Below are positions 31,867-43,328 of a stretch of 64,000 nt of DNA, piece by piece; position 1 is the first letter of the stretch; the number at the start of each line of letters is the position of its first letter. The translations under genes were made by a program, and so were the position numbers. This DNA comes from Parietichytrium sp. I65-24A (taxonomy: Eukaryota > Sar > Bigyra > Thraustochytrida > Thraustochytriidae): assembly GCA_012862575.1 (NCBI GenBank), contig BLSF01000014.1:310001-374000 (forward strand). Direction: 5' to 3'. The notes beneath the pieces were generated by a model that did not search any database, had not been told where the DNA came from, and saw only the letters and a program-made list of their open reading frames with translations.

Positions 31867-33006
31867 ATGTCATACAGTGAGGCCCCGAACCTGGCTGAAG
31901 AGTTGGTGCACATGAACCCGAAAGTGCAGTTGGAGCACCTCGCGGAGGATGACAGCGTTGGAAGCTGCGCGGCCAGCGATTCCGGGAGCGATGATTGCGG
32001 AGACAAAGATGCAAGCAGCCGAACCGGACGGTTCTCCGACCAGGAGCAACGAGTGCTGGTGAACCTAATTAAGGAAGACGACGAGCTGTGCCGTTCGTTC
32101 TTGCACAGGATCCGCGCCAGACAGTACGACAAGAAGAGCTGGATGCACGAGATTTCTCTTCGCTTCAATAAGCACTCTCCCACCAAGCGGTCACTCGACG
32201 CAGTCAGGCACCATTTCATGCTTCGTCGCAGCGGGAAGGACAACCACGCGACTTTGGTTCTCCATGCCATGCGCTGCAAGAGGCGCGAGGGTTGCACAAA
32301 GTGCCTGCTTCTTGACCGCTACCGCGTACAATCGGGTCTCGTCAGGTGCGGCATTGACATGTGCAAAGTCTGCAGCCCTGCGCTTCCGCACGTATTTGAG
32401 CCATTCAATGCACACGAGCTCTGGGCGGCGGCCAACAGCAGATCCGGGGTCAGGTCTAGGCGCCAAACCCCTCCGAGCCCTGTGGCGCCGGCCGAGTCGC
32501 TGGACGTGGCCGCCCTGTCGCATCTACTAAAGGAAAACAAAAGGAACGAGTACTCCCATCACGAGGCTCCGCGTTCCACCGTGTTTCCGTCCATTTCGGA
32601 ACTGTTGAGTACGTCGGAGAACTCGCTGCAGAGCCAGCTTCTGCGGTTGCAGCGGGAGCAACTGCTCAACAGAATTCTCATGATGCATCAGCAGCAGCAA
32701 CAACAACAACAGCAAAGCCAGCAGGAGCAGCTCTTGCATAGTAGTCTTGCTGCCGCGTCTCGGTATTCTTTGGACCTTCCTCCATCCCCACTTGCAGCGC
32801 TTAGTGGATCGTTGCTGCAGCATTCTGCGAGCGCCGTTTCCCCTGCGAACTCGGACCTTCTGAATGCCCTTTCCCGCCGTCCTACCTTTGATATGGACGC
32901 CCAGAGCAACAACAAGAAGCGCAAGGCTTCCGACGCAGGTTTGGCGGAGAGTGTGAGCCTGCTTCTCCAGGCCCTTGAGAAACGCGCCAAGGTTTTCTCT
33001 CCATAA
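31867..33006 (+). CDS. Putative transcription factor, Myb/SANT-like and TAZ-like zinc finger
   Basis: A 379-aa intronless protein from the ATG at 31867. An acidic Ser-rich start is followed by a SANT/Myb-like three-helix region (about residues 53-120, GRFSDQEQRVLVNLIKEDD, KKSWMHEISLRFN, AVRHHFMLRR). A Cys/His region then resembles a TAZ finger (LVLHAMRCKRREGCTKC, then CGIDMCKVCSPAL), the fold by which CBP/p300 docks activators. A Ser/Pro linker, a Gln-rich stretch near residue 278 and a Lys-rich, NLS-like NNKKRKAS close the protein. Both domain calls are by pattern only; a SANT plus TAZ combination would be unusual. It is divergent from the cryptic gene, with 288 bp between start codons. Confidence 0.6.
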   Translation: MSYSEAPNLAEELVHMNPKVQLEHLAEDDSVGSCAASDSGSDDCGDKDASSRTGRFSDQEQRVLVNLIKEDDELCRSFLHRIRARQYDKKSWMHEISLRFNKHSPTKRSLDAVRHHFMLRRSGKDNHATLVLHAMRCKRREGCTKCLLLDRYRVQSGLVRCGIDMCKVCSPALPHVFEPFNAHELWAAANSRSGVRSRRQTPPSPVAPAESLDVAALSHLLKENKRNEYSHHEAPRSTVFPSISELLSTSENSLQSQLLRLQREQLLNRILMMHQQQQQQQQQSQQEQLLHSSLAAASRYSLDLPPSPLAALSGSLLQHSASAVSPANSDLLNALSRRPTFDMDAQSNNKKRKASDAGLAESVSLLLQALEKRAKVFSP

Positions 33007-33794
33007 GTAATCGCCTGCTGCTTGCTATTTTACCCAAGCATTCGCCGCCTAGGCGTTGTAAATGATACTTGTCTGTCATCATAGTTTGTCTGTATGCATG
33101 GAAAAAGGTTCGCGCATGAACCCCGCTGCGTCCTTTGCCTGCTCAGCGCACTTGTCTGTCTGTCTGTCTGTCATTGTGTCTGTCTGTATGTCACCTCAGG
33201 ATGTTATAAAGCAGCTTTCTCTTGTTATCATTCCATTTCGTCCTCTTCTCCCACATCTTTTCTTTCTGTGCTTGGAATTCCATGCCCGGGTCTCTTTTGC
33301 TCGCATTTTACTCGCTGTTGAAGCTGACAATGTGAGAAAACGGGTTCCACCTCATCGGTTCACTCCGTCACCTTCGTCGCTTTCAGTTCATGTGTTCACT
33401 CACTGTCGATCTCAAAATACTCAACATCAATCTTGATTCTTCAAATCAAAAGTTGAAAGTGACAATAGGATATAGATAGAATCCACTAGCACTCAAAGCT
33501 TGGAAGCACATGGTTCTATAAACTATCCTATCCATTCATTAGCCAAAATTTCCGGGCTATTCAAAGCACCCAGAAGACCACCAATTCTATAACTTCTCAA
33601 TAATCCTGACTCGCATTACTCCTACTTCATTTCTACCAACTAGCTATCATGCCAGTCCTATAGGCATCCTATCGTTTCTCACTGACACGAGAGGAATAGT
33701 AGGAGCGTAATACTCTGTACCTTAGTGTCCCAGTCAAAGTGCGAGGTCAGCAGTTAGGCAGCGTGAGGAGGGAAGAGTGTTTGGAAAAGAGTCG

Positions 33795-33831
<37 letters not shown>

Positions 33832-33849
33832 AAGGAGAAGCATTAGAGA
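33007..33849. promoter_or_regulatory. Upstream region of the CHTOP-like gene with GA tract
   Basis: About 840 bp without a gene. It contains a (CTGT)n run at about 33155-33190 and a long (GA)n tract at 33798-33827, ending about 22 bp before the start codon and purine on the coding strand. Confidence 0.55.
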
Positions 33850-34480
33850 ATGGCGCGTTCAGCGAGTACAGCGCGCATGAAGAAGTCGTCCGGCGCCGCC
33901 CGCAGAGTACGTTTCGCGTGAGACAGGTTCGTGTTTTGTGCTGTCGGAAAGGATTAGGAGGAGGTGATTGTTGTGATCAATTGAGTGATGATCCACGGTG
34001 TGTAGGTTGCTGACTGTGTCTTTGGTTTTGGCTGGACTTGCCGAATCGCTCGATGTTTGTGCGCAGAATGGGAGGGGTGCAAATGCACGCCAGGCGCCTG
34101 TGAAGAGCCCTGGCAAGGGCAAGCCAGCGGGAGGCAAAGGAAGGAAAGGTCGCGGCGGAAAGGGCAAACGTTCAGTGGAGAAGCGCGCACCAGTGTCTGA
34201 GGACAAACTGAACGCAGACATGGAGGACTACTGGGAGAAGAGCGGCCAGCCAGAGATTGTCGCAAAGGTGCAGGCTGAGCGTGATGCTCGCGCAAAGGCC
34301 AGGCTGGAAGCCAAGGCAAACAACCTCGACGATGAGATGGACCAGTACTGGAAGGATAAGGCCAAACTGGAAGCCGAGGCGAAGGCCGCTGCAGAGACCA
34401 AGACAGAAGAGCCTGCTGCTGCCGCCGCTCCTGCTGCAGCTACTGGTGAAGCCGCCGCGCCAGCCGCTGCTTCAACCTAA
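33850..34480 (+). CDS. CHTOP/FoP-like small basic RNA-associated protein (two exons)
   Basis: Exon 1 (33850-33906) and exon 2 (34067-34480) flank a 160-bp intron with a GTACGT donor and GCGCAG acceptor in phase 0; the product is 156 aa. The single frame over exon 2 has no upstream ATG, which is what pointed to the missing first exon. The sequence is Arg/Gly/Lys-rich, then has two copies of an acidic amphipathic motif, LNADMEDYWEK and LDDEMDQYWKDK. These match the LDxELDxYm repeats of the FoP/CHTOP C-terminal duplication and of ALYREF, proteins of mRNA export (TREX). The tail is Ala/Glu/Pro-rich. I infer a nuclear RNA-binding role. Confidence 0.6.
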
Positions 34481-35433
34481 CCCCCGATTTCCATAGAAAA
34501 TTAATTCGCTGCGCCTTGCCCCGTTATTCAAAAAATCCCCTTGCATTGCTCAGCCCCCAATCCAATTTCTCCCCGTCCTCTCCTTTCAATGCGCTCATCA
34601 TCTCGAAAGCCGCGGGAGTTGGTTTTCTCTGTCATGAAGCGCCCTGAATCCGACATCTATCACCATTTACAACTTCGAATTGAATGTTTTGAGTCCACTG
34701 AGAACTGACAAAAAGTCACAATCAAATCCAAAATCCAAAATCCAAAAACGAACAAAAGAGAACGAACGAACAAAGATCGTTCGGCGACCACACCTCCTCT
34801 TCACTCTTCACCCAAACCCTAGCTAGCCTACACTCCACCACTCTCCCTCTCTACTACCCTAGTTAGCCAAGGCGCTACTTTATCAGTCTCTACTCCCACC
34901 CTACCTATCTTTTTCTTCCAGACTCTACCCGAAGCCTTTAGCAGCAATAGCACTGCTTAGGACAGATCGGTGGGATATTAGTATGCCCAATGGTAGCCCA
35001 CCCCTTACTAGCAGGCTTGTGGTCGAAGCGTAATCGAAATATCCATTATGCTCATGTACTAATAATGGTAATGGTAACAGTGCTAGCAATAGTAGTATCC
35101 AGCCGCCAGCACCCCGGATACAGTATAAATCTCTGTTAGCGAAACAGTGAATGAAAACATGTTGTGAAAACAGTGGTGGCTTGGACGTGGACGATAGTGA
35201 TAGTGGATAATGCATTTAGTAGAATTTGGATTATTTAGAAGGACAGTGGATGTGTGATAAGTGTGATATATGATGTGGACCAAGAGGCCAAGTGGCGTTG
35301 CGTGCGTGAGTGCGTGCGTGCGTGTGTGTCCGTGCGTTCGTTCTTGGTTGATTTGTCGACTGATTGGTCGATCGATTGATTGGTTGGTTGATTGATTGAT
35401 TGATTGTTTCATTGGTTAGGGTTTGCAGAAAAG
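34481..35433. other. Intergenic region upstream of GluRS
   Basis: About 950 bp with no supported gene. Near the GluRS start it has a (GATT)n-like run (about 35355-35407) and a GTGC/GTGT-rich stretch. A TTTGCAG just before the start codon might be a 5'-UTR acceptor. Confidence 0.45.
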
Positions 35434-38253
35434 ATGGAGGTGATCGAGCGGCTCAAGCAGGCCGCTGCCGACCTCGGCGTCAAGGTGCGCGAGCTGAAAG
35501 ATGGCGGAGGCGACTTCAAGCCCGTGCTGGACGAGATGCTCAAGGTGAAGAAGCAACTCTCCGATGCGGTGAGCGCACACCTTCCTGCGGTTGAAGCCAA
35601 GCTGGAGGAGCTCAAAGCCGCTGGCGGGGAGGCTTTTGAGAACGCCAAGAAGGAGATTGAAGAGCTTCGTTCGCACGTAATGGAAGACAAGGCCGCGAAG
35701 AAGAAGCGCGAGAAGGAGGAGAAGAAGAAGAAGCAAGAGGAGGAAGCTGCTGCTGCTGCTGCTGCTGGCGCCAAGAAGGATGAACCGAAGACGGATGGCA
35801 AGCTGTCCAAGAAGGAGCTCAACAAGCTCAAGAAAAAGGAGAACAGAATGGCAGCAAAAGGAGGCGATGACGCGGCCTCAGTTCAAGCACCGGTTCAGGC
35901 TGCAAAGGTCCCAAGCCAGGGTGCAGCACCGCCAAAGGCTGGAGTAGCCTACGACCTCAAGTTTCCAATTGCAGCTGGGATTACCGCCACGATCACCAAG
36001 TCGAACAATATGAAGGGCGACGTTGCAGAACTCGAAATCGACGGCGGCGCGACTCTTCGCGGCGACCAGACCATCGCCCGCTATCTGGCCAGGAAGGCCG
36101 CTGACTCGAAGCTCTATGGAGAGGATAGCGAGAACCCCATCGTCTGCGCAGGAGAGATTGACCAATGGATGGAATTTGCTCTCTGCTACCCGATGCAGGA
36201 CGCTGCAACTTTGAAGATGCTCGACACTCATCTGGGATCAAAGACGTTCCTTGCAGGCCAGAAGCTTTCTCTGGCTGATATTTGCGTCTGGGCAGCCCTG
36301 GTTCGCGCCTTTGGCGAGGACCCAAGCTCCAAGTGCGCCTCGCACAAGAACCTGGCTCGCTGGCTTGGGACATGCAGAGCTTCCGAAGGATTCTCTATGG
36401 CTTGCGGCAAGTACGTGAAGGCTCAACAGTCTGGCAAGACTGGTGATGCTCAAAAAGGAAAAGGCGCTGCTAAGGGCAGTGGCAAGGCAGCAAACAAGTC
36501 CGAACAGGAGGATAAGAACCGCGAAAAGCTCAACAAATTGCTCCCACCTTTGCAGAGCGCCAAAGACGGGGAAGTTGTCACTCGTTTCCCTCCAGAACCA
36601 AGTGGCCATCTTCACATTGGTCATGTGAAAGCCGTCTTCTTGAACAAGTACTACGCAGAGCGGTATCACGGCAAAATGTTGGTTCGCTTCGACGACACCA
36701 ACCCGAGCAAGGAGAAGGTTGAGTTTGAAGAGGGTATCATTGAGGATCTCAAGCACCTGGGCATCGTTCCCCATGCTGTTTCGCACACCTCTGATCACTT
36801 TGAGACGATCATAAAGTATACGGTCAAGTTGATCAAGGATGGCAACGCCTACATGGACGACACCTCACAAGAGGTCATGTCCACACAGAGGCGTGAGAAC
36901 GAGGAGTCTGCGCGCCGTGAAGAGAAGCCTGCAGACAGCTTGTTCCGCTTCTTTGGAATGCTCTTTGGCAAGGACGCCGGATCGCGGGCCAAGGCCTATG
37001 GCGTGGAGCTGTCCGACGAGGAGGTGCAGTTCATCCAGAAAAATGAGGCAGAACTTCTTTCCAAGTGGTGCCTGCGCGCAAAGATTGACCAAGGTACCCG
37101 CAACAAGCACAAGGGAAACAAGGCCATCTGGGATCCAGTCATCTTCCGCGGCAACACTGAGCCACACGCTCGCACCAAGACAACTTACCGCGCATATCCA
37201 ACCTACGATTTGGCTTGTCCAATCGTTGACAGTATCGAGGGAGTTACCCATGCCATGCGCGACATTCAGTACCGCGATCGCAGCCCGCTGTACCAGTGGT
37301 TTTTTCCCGTTCTCGGCCTTCGCCAAGTGCTTATCCAGGACTTTTCGCGAATGAACTTTGTGTACACTCTTCTTTCTAAGCGCAAGCTCAAGTGGTTCGT
37401 GGAAACCAACCGCGTGCCAGGCTGGAACGATCCTCGTTTCCCAACTGTGAAGGGCATTTTGCGCAGAGGTATGCAGGTGGATGCGCTCTTCCAGTTTATG
37501 GTCGAGCAGGGTGGCTCAAAGAACATTGTAGACATGGAGTGGGACAAGTTCTGGAGCATGAACAAGGCCTTTATTGATCCGGTTGCGCCTCGGTTCATGG
37601 GCGTCTCCAAGGAGTCCAACATCCTCGTCAAGGTGTTTAACCAAGACGGTACACCATTCCCAGAGTCCAACAAGACTGTTCCTCTCATTCCAAAAGACAG
37701 CAATGGCGAGAAATTTGGTTTTAAGAGTCTCTTCTTGGGGCCAGAAGTGTTGGTGGAGACCGAGGATCTCCAGGGAGGCGCCCCTGGTGTGGACAAGGTT
37801 GTCGTCGGGGAGAAGATTGTCTTGCTCAACTGGGGCGTGCTGGAGGTGACCAAAATCGAGGATAACAACGGAAGCATTTCCTGCGTTCACGCTACCTACG
37901 ACCCAAATGGCGACTTTAAAACCCCGTCCAAGAAGATTCACTGGGTGGCAAAGTCCCCTCACACCGTGGAGATCAACATGTACGAATTTGACTTCCTCAT
38001 CACCAAGCCAAAACTCGAGGAAGAAGATGCACTTGAGGGCAACATCCGCGAACACTCGATGGCCACCACAACCCTCATTGGCGAGCCAGGTCTTCGCAAC
38101 TGCAAGGAGGACTCCTTCTTGCAGCTGCTGCGCAGAGGCTACTTTAGGGTGGACAAGCCTCTTCGCACCGACGGCCCTCTCGACATGTTCATGATTCCTG
38201 ACGGCAAGAGCAAAGCTATGTCTACGCTCTCCACGAAGCTCGCGCATCGTTAA
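35434..38253 (+). CDS. Cytosolic glutamyl-tRNA synthetase with WHEP and GST-like domains
   Basis: A 939-aa intronless class I synthetase that charges tRNA-Glu. The ATG at 35434 opens directly into a helix-turn-helix WHEP-like segment (residues about 1-45). A Lys/Glu/Ala-rich linker with poly-Ala (about 85-125) leads to a GST-like domain (about 165-330). The catalytic core starts with PPEPSGHLHIGH (about residue 385) and has FDDTNP, the LSKRKL form of KMSKS (about 647) typical of eukaryotic/archaeal GluRS, and the beta-barrel anticodon domain at the C-terminus. A short insert (PADSLFRFFGMLF) in the acceptor region is uncommon. GlnRS is the nearest alternative; the GST-like appendage favours GluRS of the multisynthetase type. 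Confidence 0.9.
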   Translation: MEVIERLKQAAADLGVKVRELKDGGGDFKPVLDEMLKVKKQLSDAVSAHLPAVEAKLEELKAAGGEAFENAKKEIEELRSHVMEDKAAKKKREKEEKKKKQEEEAAAAAAAGAKKDEPKTDGKLSKKELNKLKKKENRMAAKGGDDAASVQAPVQAAKVPSQGAAPPKAGVAYDLKFPIAAGITATITKSNNMKGDVAELEIDGGATLRGDQTIARYLARKAADSKLYGEDSENPIVCAGEIDQWMEFALCYPMQDAATLKMLDTHLGSKTFLAGQKLSLADICVWAALVRAFGEDPSSKCASHKNLARWLGTCRASEGFSMACGKYVKAQQSGKTGDAQKGKGAAKGSGKAANKSEQEDKNREKLNKLLPPLQSAKDGEVVTRFPPEPSGHLHIGHVKAVFLNKYYAERYHGKMLVRFDDTNPSKEKVEFEEGIIEDLKHLGIVPHAVSHTSDHFETIIKYTVKLIKDGNAYMDDTSQEVMSTQRRENEESARREEKPADSLFRFFGMLFGKDAGSRAKAYGVELSDEEVQFIQKNEAELLSKWCLRAKIDQGTRNKHKGNKAIWDPVIFRGNTEPHARTKTTYRAYPTYDLACPIVDSIEGVTHAMRDIQYRDRSPLYQWFFPVLGLRQVLIQDFSRMNFVYTLLSKRKLKWFVETNRVPGWNDPRFPTVKGILRRGMQVDALFQFMVEQGGSKNIVDMEWDKFWSMNKAFIDPVAPRFMGVSKESNILVKVFNQDGTPFPESNKTVPLIPKDSNGEKFGFKSLFLGPEVLVETEDLQGGAPGVDKVVVGEKIVLLNWGVLEVTKIEDNNGSISCVHATYDPNGDFKTPSKKIHWVAKSPHTVEINMYEFDFLITKPKLEEEDALEGNIREHSMATTTLIGEPGLRNCKEDSFLQLLRRGYFRVDKPLRTDGPLDMFMIPDGKSKAMSTLSTKLAHR

Positions 38254-40818
38254 GCGTCCGATTTGGTTCTTTCTTTGGGAACGCATGCATTTTTAAACAG
38301 TTTCAGTTTCATCCCTCTTCTTTTTGTATGTTTGTTTCGCTCTCAAACTACGTATCATTGACATGCCTTGCCTGGCTTGTGACATGCCTTGGTTCTCAAA
38401 GATGGCTTCCTTGTTCGCGAATTTCCCGTTGCTCATGATCAAAGAGCGCTTCTCGAGGATCGGCGAAGTTTGAGTTTGCCCCGGCTAAGTCAGCCTTAAC
38501 ATCGGGTGATTCCACCTGCCTTCCGCTAACTCTAGCTAGTACAAGTTTTATAGTGCTCGCATTAGCAGCTGGCAAGATTTTGTTGTGGAGAATCAAAACT
38601 GATGGACTGTGAGTTCTGAGTACTGTGCTCTCATTTGGAATTCATACTGGTAAAGGGCGCGTGCATGCCAACTACCAATAAATGGAAAATTGCACATCCT
38701 TTTTTCTCTTTTTTCAGCCTCTCAGAACTCGCAGAACTCGTCTCGAGATTCGGCAGTGCAAAGCCTAGCTAGCTCTACTAGTAGCTAGTAGCGAGCTGTC
38801 AGACAGCCAGGCTGAAGAAAGCTATAGTCTAGGATCTAGGAAAGTCGGAACCTACGCGATAATACTAATTCGCACAAATCGACAAATTCGCTCTTTTACT
38901 GATTTCACAAGCGCAGAGCGACGACATACTCATACGCCCGTGCACACGCTTAGTCGGCGATACCTCGAGTCGCCGAGATGAGCCAGCCGGGCCCAAGCTG
39001 CAAAATGCCCGTTCCCGAGAACGAACAAGTCTTTCTTTCTTCGAGAATGCATCGGAAAGGGAATGACTGCTATCACACTTATCACCACCACTCGCAGTCG
39101 ATATTCCAATAAGCTTAGTATCGCATCGCATTGTACTCGTCCCAACTCTCAGCGGTAGGCAGCTGTCCCATCCATTACAGTTGTTACCTACTACTACCTG
39201 CATCTACTAGCTAGCTAGTAGCTTTTATGTTTTTCCCCACTAGCGAAATGATTGGCTGACTGCGAGTTCTGAGTAGGCCTCGTAGCAGACTCGCATAGAC
39301 TCGAATAGATTATCATAGGTATCATAAAGTCTTATAGAGTCGTCCGCGGAGCGTTGGATGGCACTTTTGGTACCACAGTACGGGGTTATACGCGACCAAT
39401 TTGATCAAGAATTGGCGCCGAAGAGTCATGATTCCGACTCTCACTGTCACCTCGGCGTGTTTCTTTCTTCAGTGCCAATCCACCAAACCAAAATCAAATT
39501 GTTAAATTAATTACTTACTTCACAAAAGGCAAAAGTAGGAACGCGAGCCTGAGGGGTGCGTTCATTCTCATCTTTCTGCGCTTCTCTCAGACTTCTTATC
39601 TTCCTCTCTTTTCGGCGAGGTCCAAGCGTTTTCCACACTCGTGGTAGTGGGTACTAGCACTAGTAGTCTCCAGGCACAATTGTAGCTGTGTAGCTGTGTA
39701 GCTATGATAGGACGACCGGGAAGGCTGAGTGAGGCTGAGTGCGGTGCTGCGTGAGGCTGAGTGAGAGTAAGTGAGAGAGGGTGAGGAGGTCGACTTATTT
39801 TCAATTTGAAAAGGACTGGACGTTGGAGAAGAAACAGACCAAAGAAATGAAATGCATAGTACGGAAGAAAGACTCGTTTCTGCTTTGTGGACCACTGAAC
39901 GAGTGATCACCAGAAGCGGAGTCTACCATTTCTGGTATACCACCGCTACTGTGACCCGTTATCTCACACCCTACCTGCAGCTAACCCTAAGCAACTGTCT
40001 TGCTACTGCTGTTGCAACGAAAATAGTCTCCCCCCTCTCAACCTCGCCCACAAGCTTGCATAGCCCCCGAATACTGCCGCTTAGGACTCTGACTCTTTTA
40101 TCGGTAGGCGGCTGTTGAGCCTCGTCTAGTGAAAAGACTAGAGACTGGGAGGGTCCTAGCCACTTTGCGCTGGAAAAAAGAAGGAGCGGGAGGAGGTGCA
40201 GAAGGCGCATTATCTCCTTCATTGTTCCAACTTTCACGACGCTCTCAGATGTAACTCATATCCTCTCTCAACTCTCTCCACCAGTCCTGCAGGAAGCAAT
40301 AGACGCAATGAATAAATTATTCTGCTCTGAATTTGATCATTTCTCAATTTCTTAGCCTGGAAACTCTGGAAACCAAGGGCAAGCAAAGCAAGACCAGGAG
40401 CAACAAAGTGAGCAAAGAACAAGAGCAAAACCAAGACAAGAATAGCGTCAGATGTAGGAACCCAGGATGGACGGACTACGACAGCGGCGCTGCTACGGCG
40501 GCAACCTAAAGCTTTCGCTACTGTCGCACCGGCACACCATGTACGAGGGGCTACTGCGAGGATAGCAGTCGCGGCACTCGCGGGCACAGCGGCTTCGGGG
40601 AAACTCGATACTTTGCGAGAAGAGCACAGAACTCGTTTGCATCATCAGCGTTGGAGATAAACAAATCTAAGTTGCGTTGACCCAGCAGAGGAAAGACCGG
40701 AGACAGACAGATAGACAGGCGCGCGAGGGCATTGCTGCGAAGATATCGAGGAGATTGAAAGAGGACAAGAGGTGGTTGAGTGTTGGTGTTGCATAGACGG
40801 AGTTGACGAACGACCAAG
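38254..40818. other. Long intergenic region
   Basis: About 2.56 kb between GluRS and the peroxiredoxin. It has CTAGCTAGTAG-type repeats (38764-38800 and 39200-39222) and a tandem GAGGCTGAGTG block near 39724-39765. A GTG-started minus-strand frame (40234-40587) with a strong hydrophobic segment overlaps the peroxiredoxin promoter and lacks an ATG. I cannot support any gene here. Confidence 0.4.
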
Positions 40819-41581
40819 ATGACTGCCGGAGTCCAGGTCGGGCAAGAGAGTAAGTTGTGGTGGCAGAGTTGGGCGATGCTGCGAAAGTGCAGAACGAGGA
40901 GCTGATGATTTTGTTTGACGTGCTGCGCGCTTTGATGTTGGAACGAGTTCAGTCCCAAACTTTACCTGCCAAACTCAGAAGGGCGAACTAAACTTACACG
41001 AGTATGTCACCGGGAGCTGGTGCGTGTTGTTCTCCCATCCCGCAGACTTTACACCTGTGTGCACAACCGAGTTCGGGATGGTTGCCAAATTAAAGGAGGA
41101 GTTTGAGGCCCGAAACTGCAAGGTCCTTGGCCTTTCTCGCAACTCAGTCGATTCGCACGAAGCGTGGATTAAGGACATCAACGAAACCCAGGAAACCGAT
41201 GTTGACTTTCCAATAATTGCTGACGAGGATTCGGAGATCTCCACCCTTCTAGGAGTCTGCAACGTCGAGCTCGAGATAGTCAACCGCACCTTATTCATCA
41301 TCGACCCAAATCGTAAGGTGCAGCTCACCATGGTATACCCATCAAACACAGGAAGAAACTTCTACGAAGTGCTTCGCAGCATCGATAGTATCCAGCTCAC
41401 CGAGTACCACCAGGTTGGTACTCCAGCAAACTGGAAGAACGGCGAAGATGTGGTCATCCTTCCGCATGTTTCTAATGATAAGGCGACCGACCTCTTTCCT
41501 AAAGGCTTCACCACCATCAAGCCTTATCTGCGGATCACACCAATGCCAGATCTTGCCGATGGCCCTCTCGCTTATGAGTGA
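40819..41581 (+). CDS. 1-Cys peroxiredoxin (PRDX6 type), two exons
   Basis: Exon 1 is 31 nt (40819-40849) and exon 2 is 40953-41581; the 103-bp intron has GTAAGT and TTCAG ends. Without it the frame has no start codon and meets a stop just upstream, while the splice gives a family-like start (MTAGVQVGQEIPNFTCQ). The 219-aa product reduces peroxides with one peroxidatic cysteine, C47 in SHPADFTPVCTTE. The R of the catalytic triad lies in the LFIIDPNRKVQL region, and PANWKNGEDVVILP is the C-terminal block characteristic of the Prx6 subfamily. Length fits Prx6 (about 220). No presequence is evident, so it is probably cytosolic. Confidence 0.92.
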
Positions 41582-41977
41582 TTTCCGAGTGCTATTGGGT
41601 GATCCTTAAAATAAACTGTACTGCTAGTGGTAAAATACGAAGTCGTGCTTCTTGTTCTTGCTCGTTCTTTCGAGATTGCGAATGTAGAGACGGAGTCAAC
41701 AGCAGTCCTGTTGGTGTCCTTTGGGCTGTCTAGTTTGACAGAATTGTTGTCTTGAGGTGTCACAGACGAATTCAATTTCGCAGCTGATGAGATTTCATCT
41801 TTGCTTATTCTGCCGAAATTTTCGAGCTAGGCTGGACTTGTCACTGGTAGTGTGCACAATCAGATTGAGGTTGCGCGCGATTGCAGTTTTCATCTTATGG
41901 AATTGCTTCTTCACTATGTATCATCTCGCTCATGACGGAGCTCGACTTGAATTTTCCCTTTACCCGTCCGTTTTGAC

Positions 41978-42400
41978 ATGACTGCTCAGTCCAACAGCAC
42001 GACGGCTCCTGTGTCTTCCACGCTTTCGAGCAACCCAATGCTGAAGGTGTTTGCTGAAGGCTGTGATGTCTGTGTCCGCGTCTTCGCGGGTGTCAATATG
42101 CTTGAATCTGGTTCAATCGTTGCGGCTAAAATATACTCGAGTGGCACTTTCATCGCCAATACCTCGCGTTTCGATAACTTGAGTGGTAAGCGCTTCGAGG
42201 GCAAGGACGGCAATCTTTTACATTTCCAGTACGATTCGGCAGCGTCCATGTCTTCCAGCGATAGCTTCTACATTCTCGCTCCGGAAAGGTGCCATCTCGA
42301 CTTCTCTGGCCGTACAGTCCGTGCTGGCCCCTCTGCGAACTTCCTGATTCGTGGCTGGTCGAAGCCTAAGGCTCATCAGGGTGTCAGTGTCTACCAGTGA
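41978..42400 (+). CDS. Hypothetical protein, 140 aa
   Basis: An ATG-started frame with a Ser/Thr-rich first 20 residues and a compact-looking remainder (VFAEGCDVCVRVFAGVN, FIANTSRFDNLSGKRFEG, SFYILAPERCHLDFSG). Codon use and amino-acid mix resemble real genes. No domain recognised; no signal peptide or membrane segment. It is followed directly by a degenerate GGCACTGG repeat. It may be a small gene, an exon or a gene remnant, since the next 1.5 kb looks decayed. Confidence 0.35.
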   Translation: MTAQSNSTTAPVSSTLSSNPMLKVFAEGCDVCVRVFAGVNMLESGSIVAAKIYSSGTFIANTSRFDNLSGKRFEGKDGNLLHFQYDSAASMSSSDSFYILAPERCHLDFSGRTVRAGPSANFLIRGWSKPKAHQGVSVYQ

Positions 42401-42440
42401 CCAACGGCACGTTTCTTGACACAAGCGGGCTGGTCCTGGA

Positions 42441-42590
42441 CGCTGGTACCTTGATCACTGGCGGATACGTCGATGGGACCGGCACTGGTAACGTCGAAAT
42501 GTTGAGGAATCGGCACTGATAATGTAAGGAACCGGCACTGGGAACGACGACAATAAAGGGACCAGCACTGGAAACGTTGACCGGTTGGCG
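42441..42590. repeat. Degenerate GGCACTGG-unit repeat
   Basis: Four diverged copies of a unit with core ACCGGCACTGGNAACG, at about 42477, 42508, 42530 and 42560, with irregular spacing of 22-31 bp. Decay suggests an old tandem array. Confidence 0.6.
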
Positions 42591-43328
42591 GCGGCGGCTA
42601 TCACCACCGGTCTCAACTAGGCGAACTGTGAAATCACGCAATAAACAAGCGGAGGCGAACGACAGTGAGCAGCTGTAACCCCTGCCATAGTGGGGTGCGC
42701 AATAAGATAACGGGTTTGCCTTCCTAGACATATGCGACGAAAACGGAGCTCGAATAGGTACTCGGAGGTAGAAACTACGTCGTAGGCGGTGTAATAACAA
42801 GAGGTGCCGAGCGCCGAGAAGTTTCAGATATCGATTACTTCAGTAAGCACCGGTCGACAACGTCTCCTTCCAACGTGCAGTTAGCGTACCCCAATGCGCT
42901 GCCGAGCTTGGAACCGGACTTTTCTGTTCGGAAGGTGATTATTCTCACCTCTACACTCCAGTGACGATGGGACAACACGGACCCGTTTCTGAAGCAATAC
43001 TCAAAAGGTCGGCTTTCAGGTTTAGGGAATGAAAAATGCCTTTGCAGTACACTTTTCTTTCTTTTCAATTGAAATTACCTGCTCGCCAGACATGCGGACC
43101 TACTTGCGCTTCGCGAGAAGCCATCCTCATTGAACAGCCTCCGGACAGGAGTGTGCAATCTGGTATGGTTCCAGTCGTGCATTTCCTTCTTCCCTGTCCT
43201 TTCTTGACCGCTCGTCCGCTCGTCGGCTTCAGGAACTCTTTCAGATGCGAGATACGCTGGTGTAGTAGATTGGCTTTGACCGCGGCCCTCGATCGAGCCT
43301 GATCAAAGGCCGCCTTTGACTCGGCGTG

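Noticed and set aside
40234-40587. 117-codon minus-strand hydrophobic frame
   Set aside because: It begins at GTG, has no in-frame ATG, and overlaps the promoter of the peroxiredoxin gene.
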